Shown here: positions 9,977-18,360 of the stretch, piece after piece
Numbering within the stretch: the first letter of the stretch is position 1
Layout: every line of letters starts with the position of its first letter
From: Gammaproteobacteria bacterium
GTDB taxonomy: Bacteria > Pseudomonadota > Gammaproteobacteria > SZUA-229
Direction of reading: 5' to 3'
Assembly: GCA_030595325.1 (NCBI GenBank)
Contig: JAUVDN010000005.1
Location: forward strand, 1 to 54,360
DNA: 54,360 nucleotides
The notes under the pieces: generated by a model
What the model saw: the letters and a program-made list of their open reading frames with translations, nothing else
Databases searched by the model: none
Told to the model about the DNA's origin: nothing
Program-made: the position numbers and the translations under genes

Positions 9977-10336
9977 CTAATCTATCTCTCTACGCTTATG
10001 ACCTGCAGCTTTTAAACGGTCTAAATAATCTTGCCATTTTTCTTCATATGTATTGCCAAGCTCATACAGGTAATCCCAGGTATACAGGCCTGTATCATGT
10101 TTGTCATCGAAGACAAATTTCAACGCGTAATTACCCTGCGGCTCTATCGCATCAATAGTAACTTCTTCTTTATTTAATTGCAGAATTTCCTGACCAGGCC
10201 CATGACCGGTTACTTCCGCAGATGGCGAGTACACGCGTAAATATTCACACGGTAATTGATGCACTGCACCATCTTCATACTCCACCTCTAATACTCTACT
10301 TTTCTGATGCAAATTAATGTTTACTGGTTTTGACAT
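9977..10336 (-). CDS. DUF971 family protein (gamma-butyrobetaine hydroxylase N-terminal-like domain)
   Basis: 119-residue single-domain protein with the DUF971 fold: ...LEVEYEDGAVHQLPCEYLRVYSPSAE... at about 16-41, and D(T)GLYTWDYLYELG near 81-93. The same small zinc-binding domain is found at the N-terminus of gamma-butyrobetaine hydroxylases and in some Fe-S-related proteins. A stand-alone copy between hslU and ubiE is common in gammaproteobacteria, but its function is not established. Probably part of the hslV-hslU-DUF971-ubiE string. Confidence 0.88.
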   Translation of the reverse strand: MSKPVNINLHQKSRVLEVEYEDGAVHQLPCEYLRVYSPSAEVTGHGPGQEILQLNKEEVTIDAIEPQGNYALKFVFDDKHDTGLYTWDYLYELGNTYEEKWQDYLDRLKAAGHKRREID

Positions 10337-10416
10337 AATATTTCTCTTTAGTACAGTTCTTAACGTACTGGATTTATATTTTGTATATACATAAAACGCC
10401 TAAAATAAATGCGTCG

Positions 10417-11748
10417 TTACAATATATATCGACTTAAATCTTCATCTCTAACCAATTCGGTCAAACTATTATCTACATAGTCCTCATCAATCGTTATTGA
10501 CTCACCGCTTTTATCCGGCGCTGAAAATGAAATCTCTTCTAACAAACGCTCCATAATAGTGTGCAGTCGACGCGCACCAATATTTTCTGCACTTTCATTT
10601 ACATCAAACGCTGATTTTGCAATCTTCTTCACGCCATCTTCTGTAAACTCAATAGTCAGTCCTTCAGTCTTCATCAACGCTTTGTACTGTACAGTTAATG
10701 CGGCGTCCGGCTCAGTCAATATGCGTTCAAAATCTTCTGCATTCAGTGCCGACAATTCAACACGAATGGGCAATCGTCCCTGCAATTCTGGAATGAGATC
10801 ACTCGGCTTAGTTAAATGAAAAGCGCCAGATGCAATAAATAAAATATGGTCTGTTTTCACCATGCCGTATTTAGTTGTGACCGTACAACCTTCAACCAAT
10901 GGTAGTAAATCACGCTGCACACCCTCACGTGAGACATCAGCGCCACCGCCACTTTCTGCACGTTTGGCTACTTTGTCTATCTCATCGATAAAAACGATGC
11001 CATTTTGCTCGGCGTTTTCAACTGCTTTAGCTTTAATCTCATCTTCTTTAAGCAGTTTTCCCGCTTCTTCATCAAGGATGATTTTGCGCGCTTTATCAAT
11101 TTTTAGCTTACTGACTTTCTTCTTGTCACTTCCCATGTTCTGAAATAGGCCCTGCAACTGGGACGTCATATCTTCCATGCCTGGTGGCGCCATAATCTCC
11201 ACACCTACAGGAGTTGCCGCTACTTCCATCTCAATCTCTTTGTCATCCAATTCGCCATTACGCAGTTTTTCTCTGAATTTCTGCCGCGTGGAACTATCTT
11301 TATCTTCTTCCGGCTCACCAAATTCATTTCTAGCCGGTGGTAATAATGCGTTTAAAATGCGCTCTTCTGCCGCCTGCTCCGCTAAATGTCGGACTTTCGC
11401 CATTTCTTGTTCACGCGTTGTTTTAATCGACATGTCTACAAGATCGCGGATAATGGTATCAACTTCGCGGCCAACATAGCCAACTTCAGTAAACTTAGTC
11501 GCTTCAACCTTTACAAATGGTGCATTGGCCAGGTGCGCCAATCTGCGTGCAATTTCTGTTTTACCCACACCCGTCGGACCAATCATTAAGATATTTTTAG
11601 GGGTGATCTCATTACGTAATTCTTCACCGACCTGCATACGGCGCCAGCGGTTACGTAATGCGATAGCTACTGCACGCTTGGCATCATTCTGGCCAATGAT
11701 GTGCTTATCTAATTCCTGGACTATTTCACGGGGCGTCATTTCAGACAT
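10417..11748 (-). CDS. hslU: HslU, ATPase subunit of the HslVU protease
   Basis: AAA+ unfoldase that feeds substrates to the HslV peptidase in the cytoplasm. Walker A GPTGVGKT spans 57-64, the pore loop GYVGRE is at 90-95, the inserted I-domain covers about 110-240, Walker B FIDEID is at 253-258, and sensor and arginine-finger regions follow (GRLPIRVEL). The C-terminus LSRYIL is the conserved tail that docks into HslV. 443 residues, identical in length to E. coli HslU. It lies 87 bp downstream of hslV. Confidence 0.98.
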   Translation of the reverse strand: MSEMTPREIVQELDKHIIGQNDAKRAVAIALRNRWRRMQVGEELRNEITPKNILMIGPTGVGKTEIARRLAHLANAPFVKVEATKFTEVGYVGREVDTIIRDLVDMSIKTTREQEMAKVRHLAEQAAEERILNALLPPARNEFGEPEEDKDSSTRQKFREKLRNGELDDKEIEMEVAATPVGVEIMAPPGMEDMTSQLQGLFQNMGSDKKKVSKLKIDKARKIILDEEAGKLLKEDEIKAKAVENAEQNGIVFIDEIDKVAKRAESGGGADVSREGVQRDLLPLVEGCTVTTKYGMVKTDHILFIASGAFHLTKPSDLIPELQGRLPIRVELSALNAEDFERILTEPDAALTVQYKALMKTEGLTIEFTEDGVKKIAKSAFDVNESAENIGARRLHTIMERLLEEISFSAPDKSGESITIDEDYVDNSLTELVRDEDLSRYIL

Positions 11749-11835
11749 ATAACTAAAACCTTCTATAAAATTCTTTAAAGTGTTGCTAAAAACTTCGAAA
11801 AGTAACGATATTATTGCTACTGTTTAATATGTTAT

Positions 11836-12369
11836 TTAAATTTCTTCGATAGTGCGTGTTTGATTGGTGTAAATGCAGATATCTCCGGCGATTCCCAGAC
11901 TTTTCTCTACAATATCTCTGGCTGAAAGCTCCGTGCTGTCAAATAGTGCTCTTGCCGCCGACTGCGCATAGGGGCCACCGGAGCCAATAGCCATCAGATC
12001 ATCATAAGCATCGATAACATCACCGGTGCCAGAGACTAACAATGAGGCTTCAGCGTCAGCAACGATCAACATGGCTTCAAGTTTGCGTAACATTCGGTCT
12101 GTGCGCCAATCTTTTGCCAGCTCTACGGCTGCGCGTTTCAATTGTCCACTATGACGCTCCAGCATGGACTCAAAACGCTCCAGCAGAGTAAACGCATCTG
12201 CAGTAGCGCCAGCAAAACCAACAATTACCTTGTCACCATATATTTTTCTAACTTTAGTTGCGTTACCTTTCATCACAGTATTGCCCAAAGTTACCTGGCC
12301 ATCACCGCCAACAACGACTTTCCCCTCGCGACGAACTGTCAGGATGGTTGTACCGTGAAATGTTTCCAC
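11836..12369 (-). CDS. hslV: HslV, threonine peptidase subunit of HslVU (GTG start proposed)
   Basis: Proteasome-like N-terminal threonine hydrolase. The ORF track starts at an ATG at 12429 with no ribosome-binding site. I choose the in-frame GTG at 12369: it has GGAG six bases upstream and yields [14 protein letters not shown], matching HslV proteins that keep a short pre-sequence before the catalytic Thr-Thr. This gives 177 residues, the normal size, instead of 197. Core motifs are [32 protein letters not shown] and IGSGGPYA. Upstream of hslU in the standard hslVU order. Confidence 0.93.
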   Translation of the reverse strand: METFHGTTILTVRREGKVVVGGDGQVTLGNTVMKGNATKVRKIYGDKVIVGFAGATADAFTLLERFESMLERHSGQLKRAAVELAKDWRTDRMLRKLEAMLIVADAEASLLVSGTGDVIDAYDDLMAIGSGGPYAQSAARALFDSTELSARDIVEKSLGIAGDICIYTNQTRTIEEI

Positions 12370-12429
12370 ATCTAGCTCCAATTTTTGTGCTTTATCCAAA
12401 CCTGCTGAAGATATAATGCAGGCCTGCAT

Positions 12430-12793
12430 TTAAAAACGTGAATTTTACACTATGACGAGGCCCACTCATACCATGGGCTATTTATGGATACATTGATCTA
12501 ATTCTGAATGAGTTTGAGCTACCGCCAACAGATTGGCGTATATTGTCAAATGATTATTGCTGGGTTCGCTAATCTACTAGTGGTGAGTTGCTTCATAGTG
12601 GCGACTCATCGACGGTTGGTATTATTGGCCGTTATTTTGGCAAGTGGTGGAGCATGATAGGTTCGACCTTTCATCGCTTGCCAATCTTTTTATCCTCTTT
12701 GGCAGCCAGTGTTGCAGCGCTCTCTTCTTAATTAGCAAAAATTGCTGGCTAGCTATTTGATGACAAGTTTTTCAGCTACGCTAACAGCAAAAT
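12430..12793. other. Intergenic region with a long imperfect palindrome
   Basis: 364 bp between yaaA and hslV without a supported gene. An 8-bp perfect inverted repeat (TTGGCAAG at 12637-12644, CTTGCCAA at 12677-12684) encloses a nested hairpin around GGTTCGACC. On the plus strand it is followed by TCTTTTT. A 49-codon hydrophobic plus-strand frame starts at 12508 but has no ribosome-binding site. The hslVU promoter must lie here, but I cannot place a heat-shock consensus with confidence. Confidence 0.4.
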
Positions 12794-13567
12794 TTAGGGC
12801 TGTGGCCGCTCAAAGGTCCACTGCTTGTCATCAGACAGGTCCTTATCAAATTTATAGCCGCCTAATTTAAACTTCTTAAGGTCTTCAACTTTTTCGATAC
12901 GGTTACGGATAATATAATCCGCCATCATACCGCGAGCCCGTTTGGCAAATATCGCAACCACGCGTGTTTTGCCGGCTTTGGTCTCTTTAAAGGTTATGTT
13001 TAATAAACGACCTTCGAGCAACTTTGGTTTTACTGATTTAAAGTATTCGTTAGAGGCCAGATTAATCAGCACCGCTTCTTTTTGTTTTTTAAGTTCTTTG
13101 TTGATGCTTTTAGTAATACGATCATCCCAGAACTGATACAAATTATCACCACGATCATTCTTTAATTTAGTTTTCATCTCTAAACGGTATGGCTGTATTA
13201 AATCCATGGGGCGCAGGCAACCGTACAACCCGGACAAGATTCTTAGATGATCTTGCGCATAGGCGTAATCGTCTTCATTAAATGACTCGAGCTCGAAGCC
13301 ACCATAGACATCACCTTTAAATGCAAAAATAGCCTGCTTTGCATTCTTGGTCGTAAATGGCGTGCTGAATGATTTAAAGCGATCAACATTTAAATTCGCA
13401 ATGTTCTCGCTGATTGTCATCATCTCCTGCAATTTTTTACTGTTTATTTTTTTTAACTCTTTTATCAACAACTCGGAATCTTTCAGATCGGCCGGTTTAC
13501 TGTATTTTTTTGATAGACTCTCTTCTTCAAAGTCCTGACCTTTTGATGGCGATAGTGTAATTAACAT
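12794..13567 (-). CDS. yaaA: YaaA peroxide-stress protein (UPF0246/DUF328)
   Basis: 257-residue protein starting MLITLSPSKGQDF, the diagnostic N-terminus of YaaA. Other conserved blocks are YGCLRPMDLIQPYRLEM, LINLASNEYFK and FAKRARGMMADYII, the last containing the KRARG motif. In E. coli YaaA is OxyR-induced, lowers free intracellular iron during peroxide stress and binds DNA. Stand-alone gene between xerC and hslV; full length. Confidence 0.95.
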   Translation of the reverse strand: MLITLSPSKGQDFEEESLSKKYSKPADLKDSELLIKELKKINSKKLQEMMTISENIANLNVDRFKSFSTPFTTKNAKQAIFAFKGDVYGGFELESFNEDDYAYAQDHLRILSGLYGCLRPMDLIQPYRLEMKTKLKNDRGDNLYQFWDDRITKSINKELKKQKEAVLINLASNEYFKSVKPKLLEGRLLNITFKETKAGKTRVVAIFAKRARGMMADYIIRNRIEKVEDLKKFKLGGYKFDKDLSDDKQWTFERPQP

Positions 13568-13832
13568 TATTTATAGTGTTGTTTTGTAGCTGTTTAGTTA
13601 CTTTCATTATAATACACAGCGTAGCAACTGAGTATTACAATTATTGGCATTGTGCTTACTTCTGATTACGACCAAAAACGAACATCAAGAAAAGACTTTT
13701 ATCCACAGATGAACGCAGATAAAAAATTGGTGCTATCAACTGTGCCTAGGGCACGTTGAGTCTCTTCTCCCTATGGAAGAGGGGGAATATTGAACGCTCA
13801 TGTCTTCTTTTACTCAACAAGGGAGCTAAATA

Positions 13833-14753
13833 TTATTTCTTTCTTGCTCTTGGATGGGCATTATCATAAACACCGGCAAGGTGCTGGAAATCTAGGTGAG
13901 TGTATATCTGTGTGGTGCTAAGATTGGCATGCCCTAATAACTCTTGTACTGCGCGCAGATCTTTCGACGACTCGAGAATATGCGATGCAAACGAATGGCG
14001 TAACATGTGAGGATATACGTGCATGTTCAAACCCTGTTTTAGTGCCATATTTTTTAACCGTTTTTGAATGCTGCTGTTACTCAAGCGCGTGCCGCGATTA
14101 CTGACAAATAAAGACGCCTCATTTTCTTTTGCCATTATTAAACGTTGCTTTATCCAACGCTTAACGGCATCTTTAGCCTTGCTGCCAAAAGGTAAACGGC
14201 GTTGTTTTTGACCTTTACCTGTAACCTGTATGCTTTGCTGCTGCCAATCAATATCTTGTAAATTTAATCCACTCAGTTCTGACAAACGCAAGCCACAGGC
14301 ATACATCAGCTCCATCATCGCCACATCTCGAATACTTAATTCATTTTCAGCTGACTCGCCTTTTTTAATCTTTAAAAGCTGATCTATTTCATCGACATTT
14401 AATGTTTGTGGTAAACGTTTAGCAGCTTTTGGCGCCGGGATACCCACGGCAGGGTTTTGCGTTGCACGATTAAAACGTAAAAGATAATTAAATAAACTGC
14501 GAATCGTTGACAGCCATCGCTGTAAACTTTTTCCTGACAAACCCTGGCGGTGCAACGTTGCAACACAGCGTCTTATCTCGGCCTGTTTTATCTCATCCCA
14601 TTGAATAAACTGTTCTTCATCAAGACTACAGCACTGCATAAAGTGCTTGATGTCTCGCTGATAAGCCAGCACAGTATGAGAAGAATAGCGTCTCTCTGAT
14701 TGCAGATAACTAAAGAATTTTTGCAAATCATCCTTTAAAGTTACTGCGGACAC
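13833..14753 (-). CDS. xerC: XerC tyrosine recombinase (chromosome dimer resolution)
   Basis: Site-specific recombinase acting with XerD at dif. It has an N-terminal SAM-like DNA-binding domain (about 5-105) and a catalytic domain with Arg156 (GLRLSEL), Lys180 (TGKGQ), His249-x-x-Arg252 (HMLRHS), His275 (LGHANLSTT) and Tyr284 as nucleophile. 306 residues is typical. XerC rather than XerD is chosen because it follows DUF484 by 4 bp in the dapF-DUF484-xerC order seen in E. coli and Pseudomonas. Confidence 0.96.
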   Translation of the reverse strand: MSAVTLKDDLQKFFSYLQSERRYSSHTVLAYQRDIKHFMQCCSLDEEQFIQWDEIKQAEIRRCVATLHRQGLSGKSLQRWLSTIRSLFNYLLRFNRATQNPAVGIPAPKAAKRLPQTLNVDEIDQLLKIKKGESAENELSIRDVAMMELMYACGLRLSELSGLNLQDIDWQQQSIQVTGKGQKQRRLPFGSKAKDAVKRWIKQRLIMAKENEASLFVSNRGTRLSNSSIQKRLKNMALKQGLNMHVYPHMLRHSFASHILESSKDLRAVQELLGHANLSTTQIYTHLDFQHLAGVYDNAHPRARKK

Positions 14754-14757
14754 TTTA

Positions 14758-15519
14758 TTAACCCTCCAGATGAACGGCTAACGAAGCACTAATCAACTCT
14801 CCAATCTGTGAGAGAAATTCAGTACCCATCGTTGAATTAAAACGCTCTGCATTATCTGCGCCCAAGCCTATAAGGCCCAGATTAGCACCCGCGACTAAAG
14901 GAATAATTGCAACTGACTTAATCGTTGCAGCCTTCTCATCAAAGAGATAAACCTTTTGCTCATCTGTTGATTTGCCGCACACGGTATTTTTATGTTCCAG
15001 CATGGTTTTAAATGCTTTCAAGGCTTCGTCACCTGTATTGACGAATAGCCCCGCTGACTGCTCGATCTTTTTCTCATCGGAACTAAACAATTTAATCACT
15101 GCATAATCCGCAGACATTTCATCTCGAAAAGCATCTAATACTATAGTGATTACGTCATCAATATCGTGTGTACTTAACAGGTCAATCGCCAGACGATGAC
15201 GGATTTCAGCAAGGCGTTCATTGTCTCGTGCAACGTCCATCAGTTCCAGTAAACGATTTTCCTGTGTTTGTTTTTGCTGGCGCAGAACATCTACCTGCCG
15301 CTCAATCAAAGAAACTGCACCGCCAGTTTGATGCTTTACTTCAAGCACAGCTAATAGTTCTGGGTGACGGTTTAGAAAATCTGGATTTTCACGTAACAAG
15401 CCGATCAACTGTAAATCGGTTGCTAATTGCTGTTCTCTTTCTGTAGCCACATCATCGCTGCTTTCTTTTTTTAATGTATCTTCTGCTGTTTTTATTTTGC
15501 TCACAATTTTTTTACTCAC
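14758..15519 (-). CDS. DUF484 (YigA-like) GAF-domain protein
   Basis: 253-residue DUF484 protein. An N-terminal helical region (LLRENPDFLNRHPELLAVLEV around 43-63) and a coiled coil rich in Gln and Arg (about 74-115) precede a GAF-like domain (about 125-250). The block NPDFLNRHPELL is the family hallmark. Role unknown. It sits 44 bp after dapF and 4 bp before xerC, the position of yigA in E. coli, and is probably translationally coupled to xerC. Confidence 0.92.
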   Translation of the reverse strand: MSKKIVSKIKTAEDTLKKESSDDVATEREQQLATDLQLIGLLRENPDFLNRHPELLAVLEVKHQTGGAVSLIERQVDVLRQQKQTQENRLLELMDVARDNERLAEIRHRLAIDLLSTHDIDDVITIVLDAFRDEMSADYAVIKLFSSDEKKIEQSAGLFVNTGDEALKAFKTMLEHKNTVCGKSTDEQKVYLFDEKAATIKSVAIIPLVAGANLGLIGLGADNAERFNSTMGTEFLSQIGELISASLAVHLEG

Positions 15520-15563
15520 CTTGCTTCATTTAACTGTTTGATTCAATCATTTAATTTAACCGC

Positions 15564-16400
15564 TTAATCTAAAACTAACTGACCCTGAAAAACTGTTGTT
15601 GCCGGCCCCGTCATTATTAATGTCTGGCCCTCTCCTTGCCACTGTATCGATAAATCACCACCATTTAGATGTGCCGTAACATGCTCATTCAGCAATCCCT
15701 GCATTCTTGCAACGGCAACCGCTGCACAAGCCCCAGTGCCACATGCCTGCGTCTCACCAACACCACGCTCAAATACCCGTAAACGAATTTCATCACGATT
15801 AATAATTTGCATAAAACCGGCATTTACCCGGTTTGGAAATTGTTGATGAGATTCGATGGCTTTACCTAATATTTCGATATCAACTTCACTCAAATCATCG
15901 ACCTGCAATACTGCATGAGGATTTCCCATCGATACTGTACCTATAGCATAATCAGCGCCGTTCACCGTTAGATTATACGATTCTGCCCGATTTTCTGTTA
16001 AAAAAGGCAGACTTTCTGGACGAAAATCAGGGATGCCCATATCCACGGCCACCTGATCGCCCAGCACCTGTAACTCGATTAATCCATTTGCCGTTTCTAC
16101 AGATATAGTTTCATTGCTGGTTAACCCTTGTTGCCGCACAAAAAGCGCAAAACAGCGTGCGCCATTGCCGCATTGTTCAACTTCACCACCATCACAATTA
16201 AATATACGGTAACGAAACTCGGCTTCAGCCATGGTTGGCTTTTCGACCAGCAACAGCTGGTCGCAACCAACACCGAAGTGACGGTCGGCTATCTGCTTTA
16301 TTTGACGGGCGCTTAAATCGATGGCCTGAGAAATTGCGTTAATAACAACAAAATCATTACCCAAACCATGCATCTTTGTAAATTTTATCTCTTGTGACAC
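15564..16400 (-). CDS. dapF: DapF, diaminopimelate epimerase
   Basis: Converts LL- to meso-diaminopimelate for lysine and peptidoglycan synthesis through a two-cysteine racemase mechanism. The N-terminus contains KFTKMHGLGNDFVV. The active-site cysteines are Cys77 (EQCGNGAR) and Cys220 (TQACGTGACA), corresponding to Cys73 and Cys217 in E. coli. 278 residues. First gene of the dapF-DUF484-xerC operon. In many relatives lysA lies immediately upstream; here it is about 2.9 kb away. Confidence 0.97.
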   Translation of the reverse strand: MSQEIKFTKMHGLGNDFVVINAISQAIDLSARQIKQIADRHFGVGCDQLLLVEKPTMAEAEFRYRIFNCDGGEVEQCGNGARCFALFVRQQGLTSNETISVETANGLIELQVLGDQVAVDMGIPDFRPESLPFLTENRAESYNLTVNGADYAIGTVSMGNPHAVLQVDDLSEVDIEILGKAIESHQQFPNRVNAGFMQIINRDEIRLRVFERGVGETQACGTGACAAVAVARMQGLLNEHVTAHLNGGDLSIQWQGEGQTLIMTGPATTVFQGQLVLD

Positions 16401-16519
16401 CGAATTCCACCCACTTAAAACAACGCCTTAGCTAATAATTTCAGCATAGTTGCCATCGTTGTTAATTGCAAACTTATGCCCCGTTTATTATTGCAAATAG
16501 TATACATCATGTTAATATC

Positions 16520-16531
16520 AGACATACGTCT
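16520..16531. promoter_or_regulatory. Candidate operator upstream of the peroxiredoxin-like gene
   Basis: Near-palindrome AGACATACGTCT (AGAC-N4-GTCT) ending 4 bp before the AGGAG ribosome-binding site. The AGAC-N4-GTCT form resembles TetR-family operators such as that of NemR. The site lies between a weak -35/-10 pair (TTGCAA, TAATAT) and the start codon, so it could act as a roadblock. Inference only. Confidence 0.3.
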
Positions 16532-16546
16532 AACTAGGAGAATGTC

Positions 16547-17200
16547 ATGACAAAGTCATTGCTGGCTGATCAAATTAAAGATTTTCAGGATGGTTTTATA
16601 CCAAACGTACCAGAAGAAACAATGAGTCTATTAATGAGCGAACTACAAACGCTAATTGCATCGGGCCTTGCTGAAAAAGCACTCAGTAAAGGAGATGATT
16701 TTCCTGCTTTTACACTACCCAATGCTAACAATAAAGCATTAATATTTAATGACCTGATCAATAAAGGACCACTGGTCATTAGTTTTTATCGGGGCGCCTG
16801 GTGCCCATACTGCAACCTGGAACTTAATGCACTACAGCAACGACAGTCGGATATTACCGCCGCAGGTGGTCAGCTTATTGCTATATCGCCACAAGTACCG
16901 AATAAATCGTCTGATCAGGTTAGCAAATCACAATTAACGTTTGAAGTATTGAGCGATGCCGGCAATAAACTTGCAAAACAGTGTGGACTGGTATTTACAC
17001 TGCCCGAATTATTAAGACCCGTTTATGAAGCATGGCAACTGGACATTCCTGGACATAATGCCGATAACAGTTTTGAACTGCCCATGCCGGCAACTTACAT
17101 CATCGGCACAGATGGCATCGTTCATCATGCTTTTGTTGATATGGATTACACCAGACGACTGGAGCCGGACGTTATTATTGAACAGTTAACATTACTTTAG
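16547..17200 (+). CDS. Peroxiredoxin-like (AhpC/TSA family) protein
   Basis: Thioredoxin-fold peroxidase-like protein of 217 residues. Residues 1-45 are helical, and the AhpC/TSA domain starts near 46 (KGDDFPAFTLPN). The active site is RGAWCPYC, with Cys86 and Cys89 in a CxxC arrangement instead of the usual peroxiredoxin PxxxTxxC, as in the AhpC/TSA subgroup often annotated peroxiredoxin-like. No signal peptide, so cytoplasmic. Start is supported by AGGAG at 16536-16540. It is divergent from dapF and convergent with the rhodanese gene across a shared terminator. Likely thiol-dependent reduction of peroxides or disulfides; substrate unknown. Confidence 0.88.
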   Translation: MTKSLLADQIKDFQDGFIPNVPEETMSLLMSELQTLIASGLAEKALSKGDDFPAFTLPNANNKALIFNDLINKGPLVISFYRGAWCPYCNLELNALQQRQSDITAAGGQLIAISPQVPNKSSDQVSKSQLTFEVLSDAGNKLAKQCGLVFTLPELLRPVYEAWQLDIPGHNADNSFELPMPATYIIGTDGIVHHAFVDMDYTRRLEPDVIIEQLTLL

Positions 17201-17462
17201 CTAACTAGGCCGAAGGGCTTTCTGGCTCCTTGTGTCAGACTCTCCGTCCTGTGCATACGCCGCTCTTCCATCCATGGCACTGCGTCATACCGTACATCCA
17301 TGGACATAACCGCACTGCCGTCCCTGGCTCTTTGCGGAATACCGCCCATCCATAGACATACGCGCACCGACATCCATGTCTCCTTGCGCTATACCGTACA
17401 TCCATAGACATATGCGCACCGCCATCCATGGCTCTTTGCGCTATACCGTACATCCTGTACAT
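17201..17462. repeat. 52-bp intergenic tandem repeat, about 3.5 clear copies plus degenerate copies
   Basis: Three consecutive 52-bp units start at 17289, 17341 and 17393, each beginning ACCG(T/C)(A/C)CATCCAT and ending TTGCG(C/G)(T/A)AT. A partial copy lies at 17445-17462 and a more diverged copy covers about 17240-17288. Units contain small palindromes such as CCATGG and GTACATCCTGTAC. Because 52 is not a multiple of three, the 89-codon minus-strand ORF over it changes frame in each copy, which argues against coding. Lies between convergent genes just before their terminator. Confidence 0.9.
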
Positions 17463-17495
17463 AAAAAAAGCCGCTTCGTTTGAAGCGGCTTTATC
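17463..17495. terminator. Bidirectional rho-independent terminator
   Basis: Perfect 11-bp stem AAAGCCGCTTC/GAAGCGGCTTT with loop GTTT. An A-run (17463-17469) lies on the left and a TTTAT tail on the right. It can terminate the plus-strand peroxiredoxin-like transcript and, through the A-run read as U, the minus-strand rhodanese transcript that ends at 17540. Confidence 0.92.
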
Positions 17496-17539
17496 ACCAA
17501 GCAAATAGCATTTTTCCTAAATACTACATGATCAAACTA

Positions 17540-18190
17540 TTACTTACCTGGAACCGTTGATAGACCAAGAATTTCCCAGTCTTGCATACCGCCACGGTAC
17601 CATTTAATTTTATGTGCTGGGTAACCAAGCTTCAACAAGTTTTTAATGTTGTTAGGTGACTGACCACACCACATACCATTACAGAACATAACCAGTGTTT
17701 TTGCTTTAGAGAAGTTCAACAGACCTTCACTTTCTGTAACATCAAACTCATCTTCAAGAATTTCTAGAATAGAAACTGGATCTGCACCTTTAGCAGGATT
17801 CAGTTTTGTCCATGGCAGATTTACTGCACCAGGAATCGTACCTTTCTTCACCCAGTCTGGAGTACGTGAATCAATCACCAAAATTGAAGAATCACCCGCT
17901 GACATTTTAGCAACGTAATCGATTACTTCGCGTTCAGCGATAGTTTCAACACCTGGCGCTAATATCGCAGGTTGAATACAGAATGGTGGACAAGGGCGTG
18001 ACGTTTTTGCAAATGCAGGGTTAACGGTATTCTTGTTATCCTGGTTACGCGTGATTTTTACATCTTTACCATCGTGTTTAACGGTTACGTCTATTACGCC
18101 TTTTGTTATGCCAACAGGCTTGCCAGCGCTTACACTTGCCGAGAATACTAAACTAGCTGCAAAGGCAGCGACTAAAATTTTTGCTTTCAT
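17540..18190 (-). CDS. Exported rhodanese-like sulfurtransferase domain protein
   Basis: 216 residues with a Sec signal peptide (about 1-22, FSASVSA|GK) and a single rhodanese domain (about 83-213). The active-site loop reads CNGMWCGQS, with Cys170 in the catalytic position and a second Cys175. The loop is longer than the canonical CxxGxRS and lacks the usual arginine. Two more cysteines lie upstream (RPCPPFC, 67 and 71). Acts in the periplasm, perhaps as a sulfane-sulfur carrier, plausible beside soeABC elsewhere in the window; substrate unproven. Ribosome-binding site GAGGAG 9 bp upstream. Ends at the shared bidirectional terminator. Confidence 0.88.
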   Translation of the reverse strand: MKAKILVAAFAASLVFSASVSAGKPVGITKGVIDVTVKHDGKDVKITRNQDNKNTVNPAFAKTSRPCPPFCIQPAILAPGVETIAEREVIDYVAKMSAGDSSILVIDSRTPDWVKKGTIPGAVNLPWTKLNPAKGADPVSILEILEDEFDVTESEGLLNFSKAKTLVMFCNGMWCGQSPNNIKNLLKLGYPAHKIKWYRGGMQDWEILGLSTVPGK

Positions 18191-18270
18191 CTTATTTGAC
18201 TCCTCAAATTCCCTTAGCGGGTTAACTTATTTTTCAGGTTATATTTATTATTTACATCAACTTACTTTTT

Positions 18271-18316
18271 CTAATTATTACTACTAATTATTACTACTAA
18301 CTATTACTACTAACTA
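18271..18316. repeat. 13-bp tandem repeat upstream of the rhodanese gene
   Basis: CTAATTATTACTA occurs twice exactly (18271-18283, 18284-18296), then once with one change (CTAACTATTACTA, 18297-18309), then as a partial copy. It lies 81-126 bp upstream of the rhodanese start codon, between it and the small acidic peptide gene. Copy-number change here could alter promoter or transcript spacing. Confidence 0.85.
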
Positions 18317-18360
18317 GACACAAAAAACAACATTTTAAATAATCCAAAAACCAGCATGGA

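Noticed and set aside
12508-12657. 49-codon hydrophobic plus-strand frame in the yaaA-hslV gap
   Set aside because: No ribosome-binding site, overlaps the palindrome, and resembles no known small membrane protein.
12655-12680. GGTTCGACC as a tRNA T-arm
   Set aside because: The flanking bases do not form a 5-bp T stem, and no anticodon or acceptor stem can be built.
17201-17462. Possible CRISPR array
   Set aside because: Repeats are directly contiguous 52-bp units with no unique spacers, and no cas gene is nearby.
17235-17504. 89-aa minus-strand ORF rich in Cys, Met and Gly
   Set aside because: It covers the 52-bp tandem repeat and the terminator stem. Each repeat is read in a different frame and there is no ribosome-binding site.
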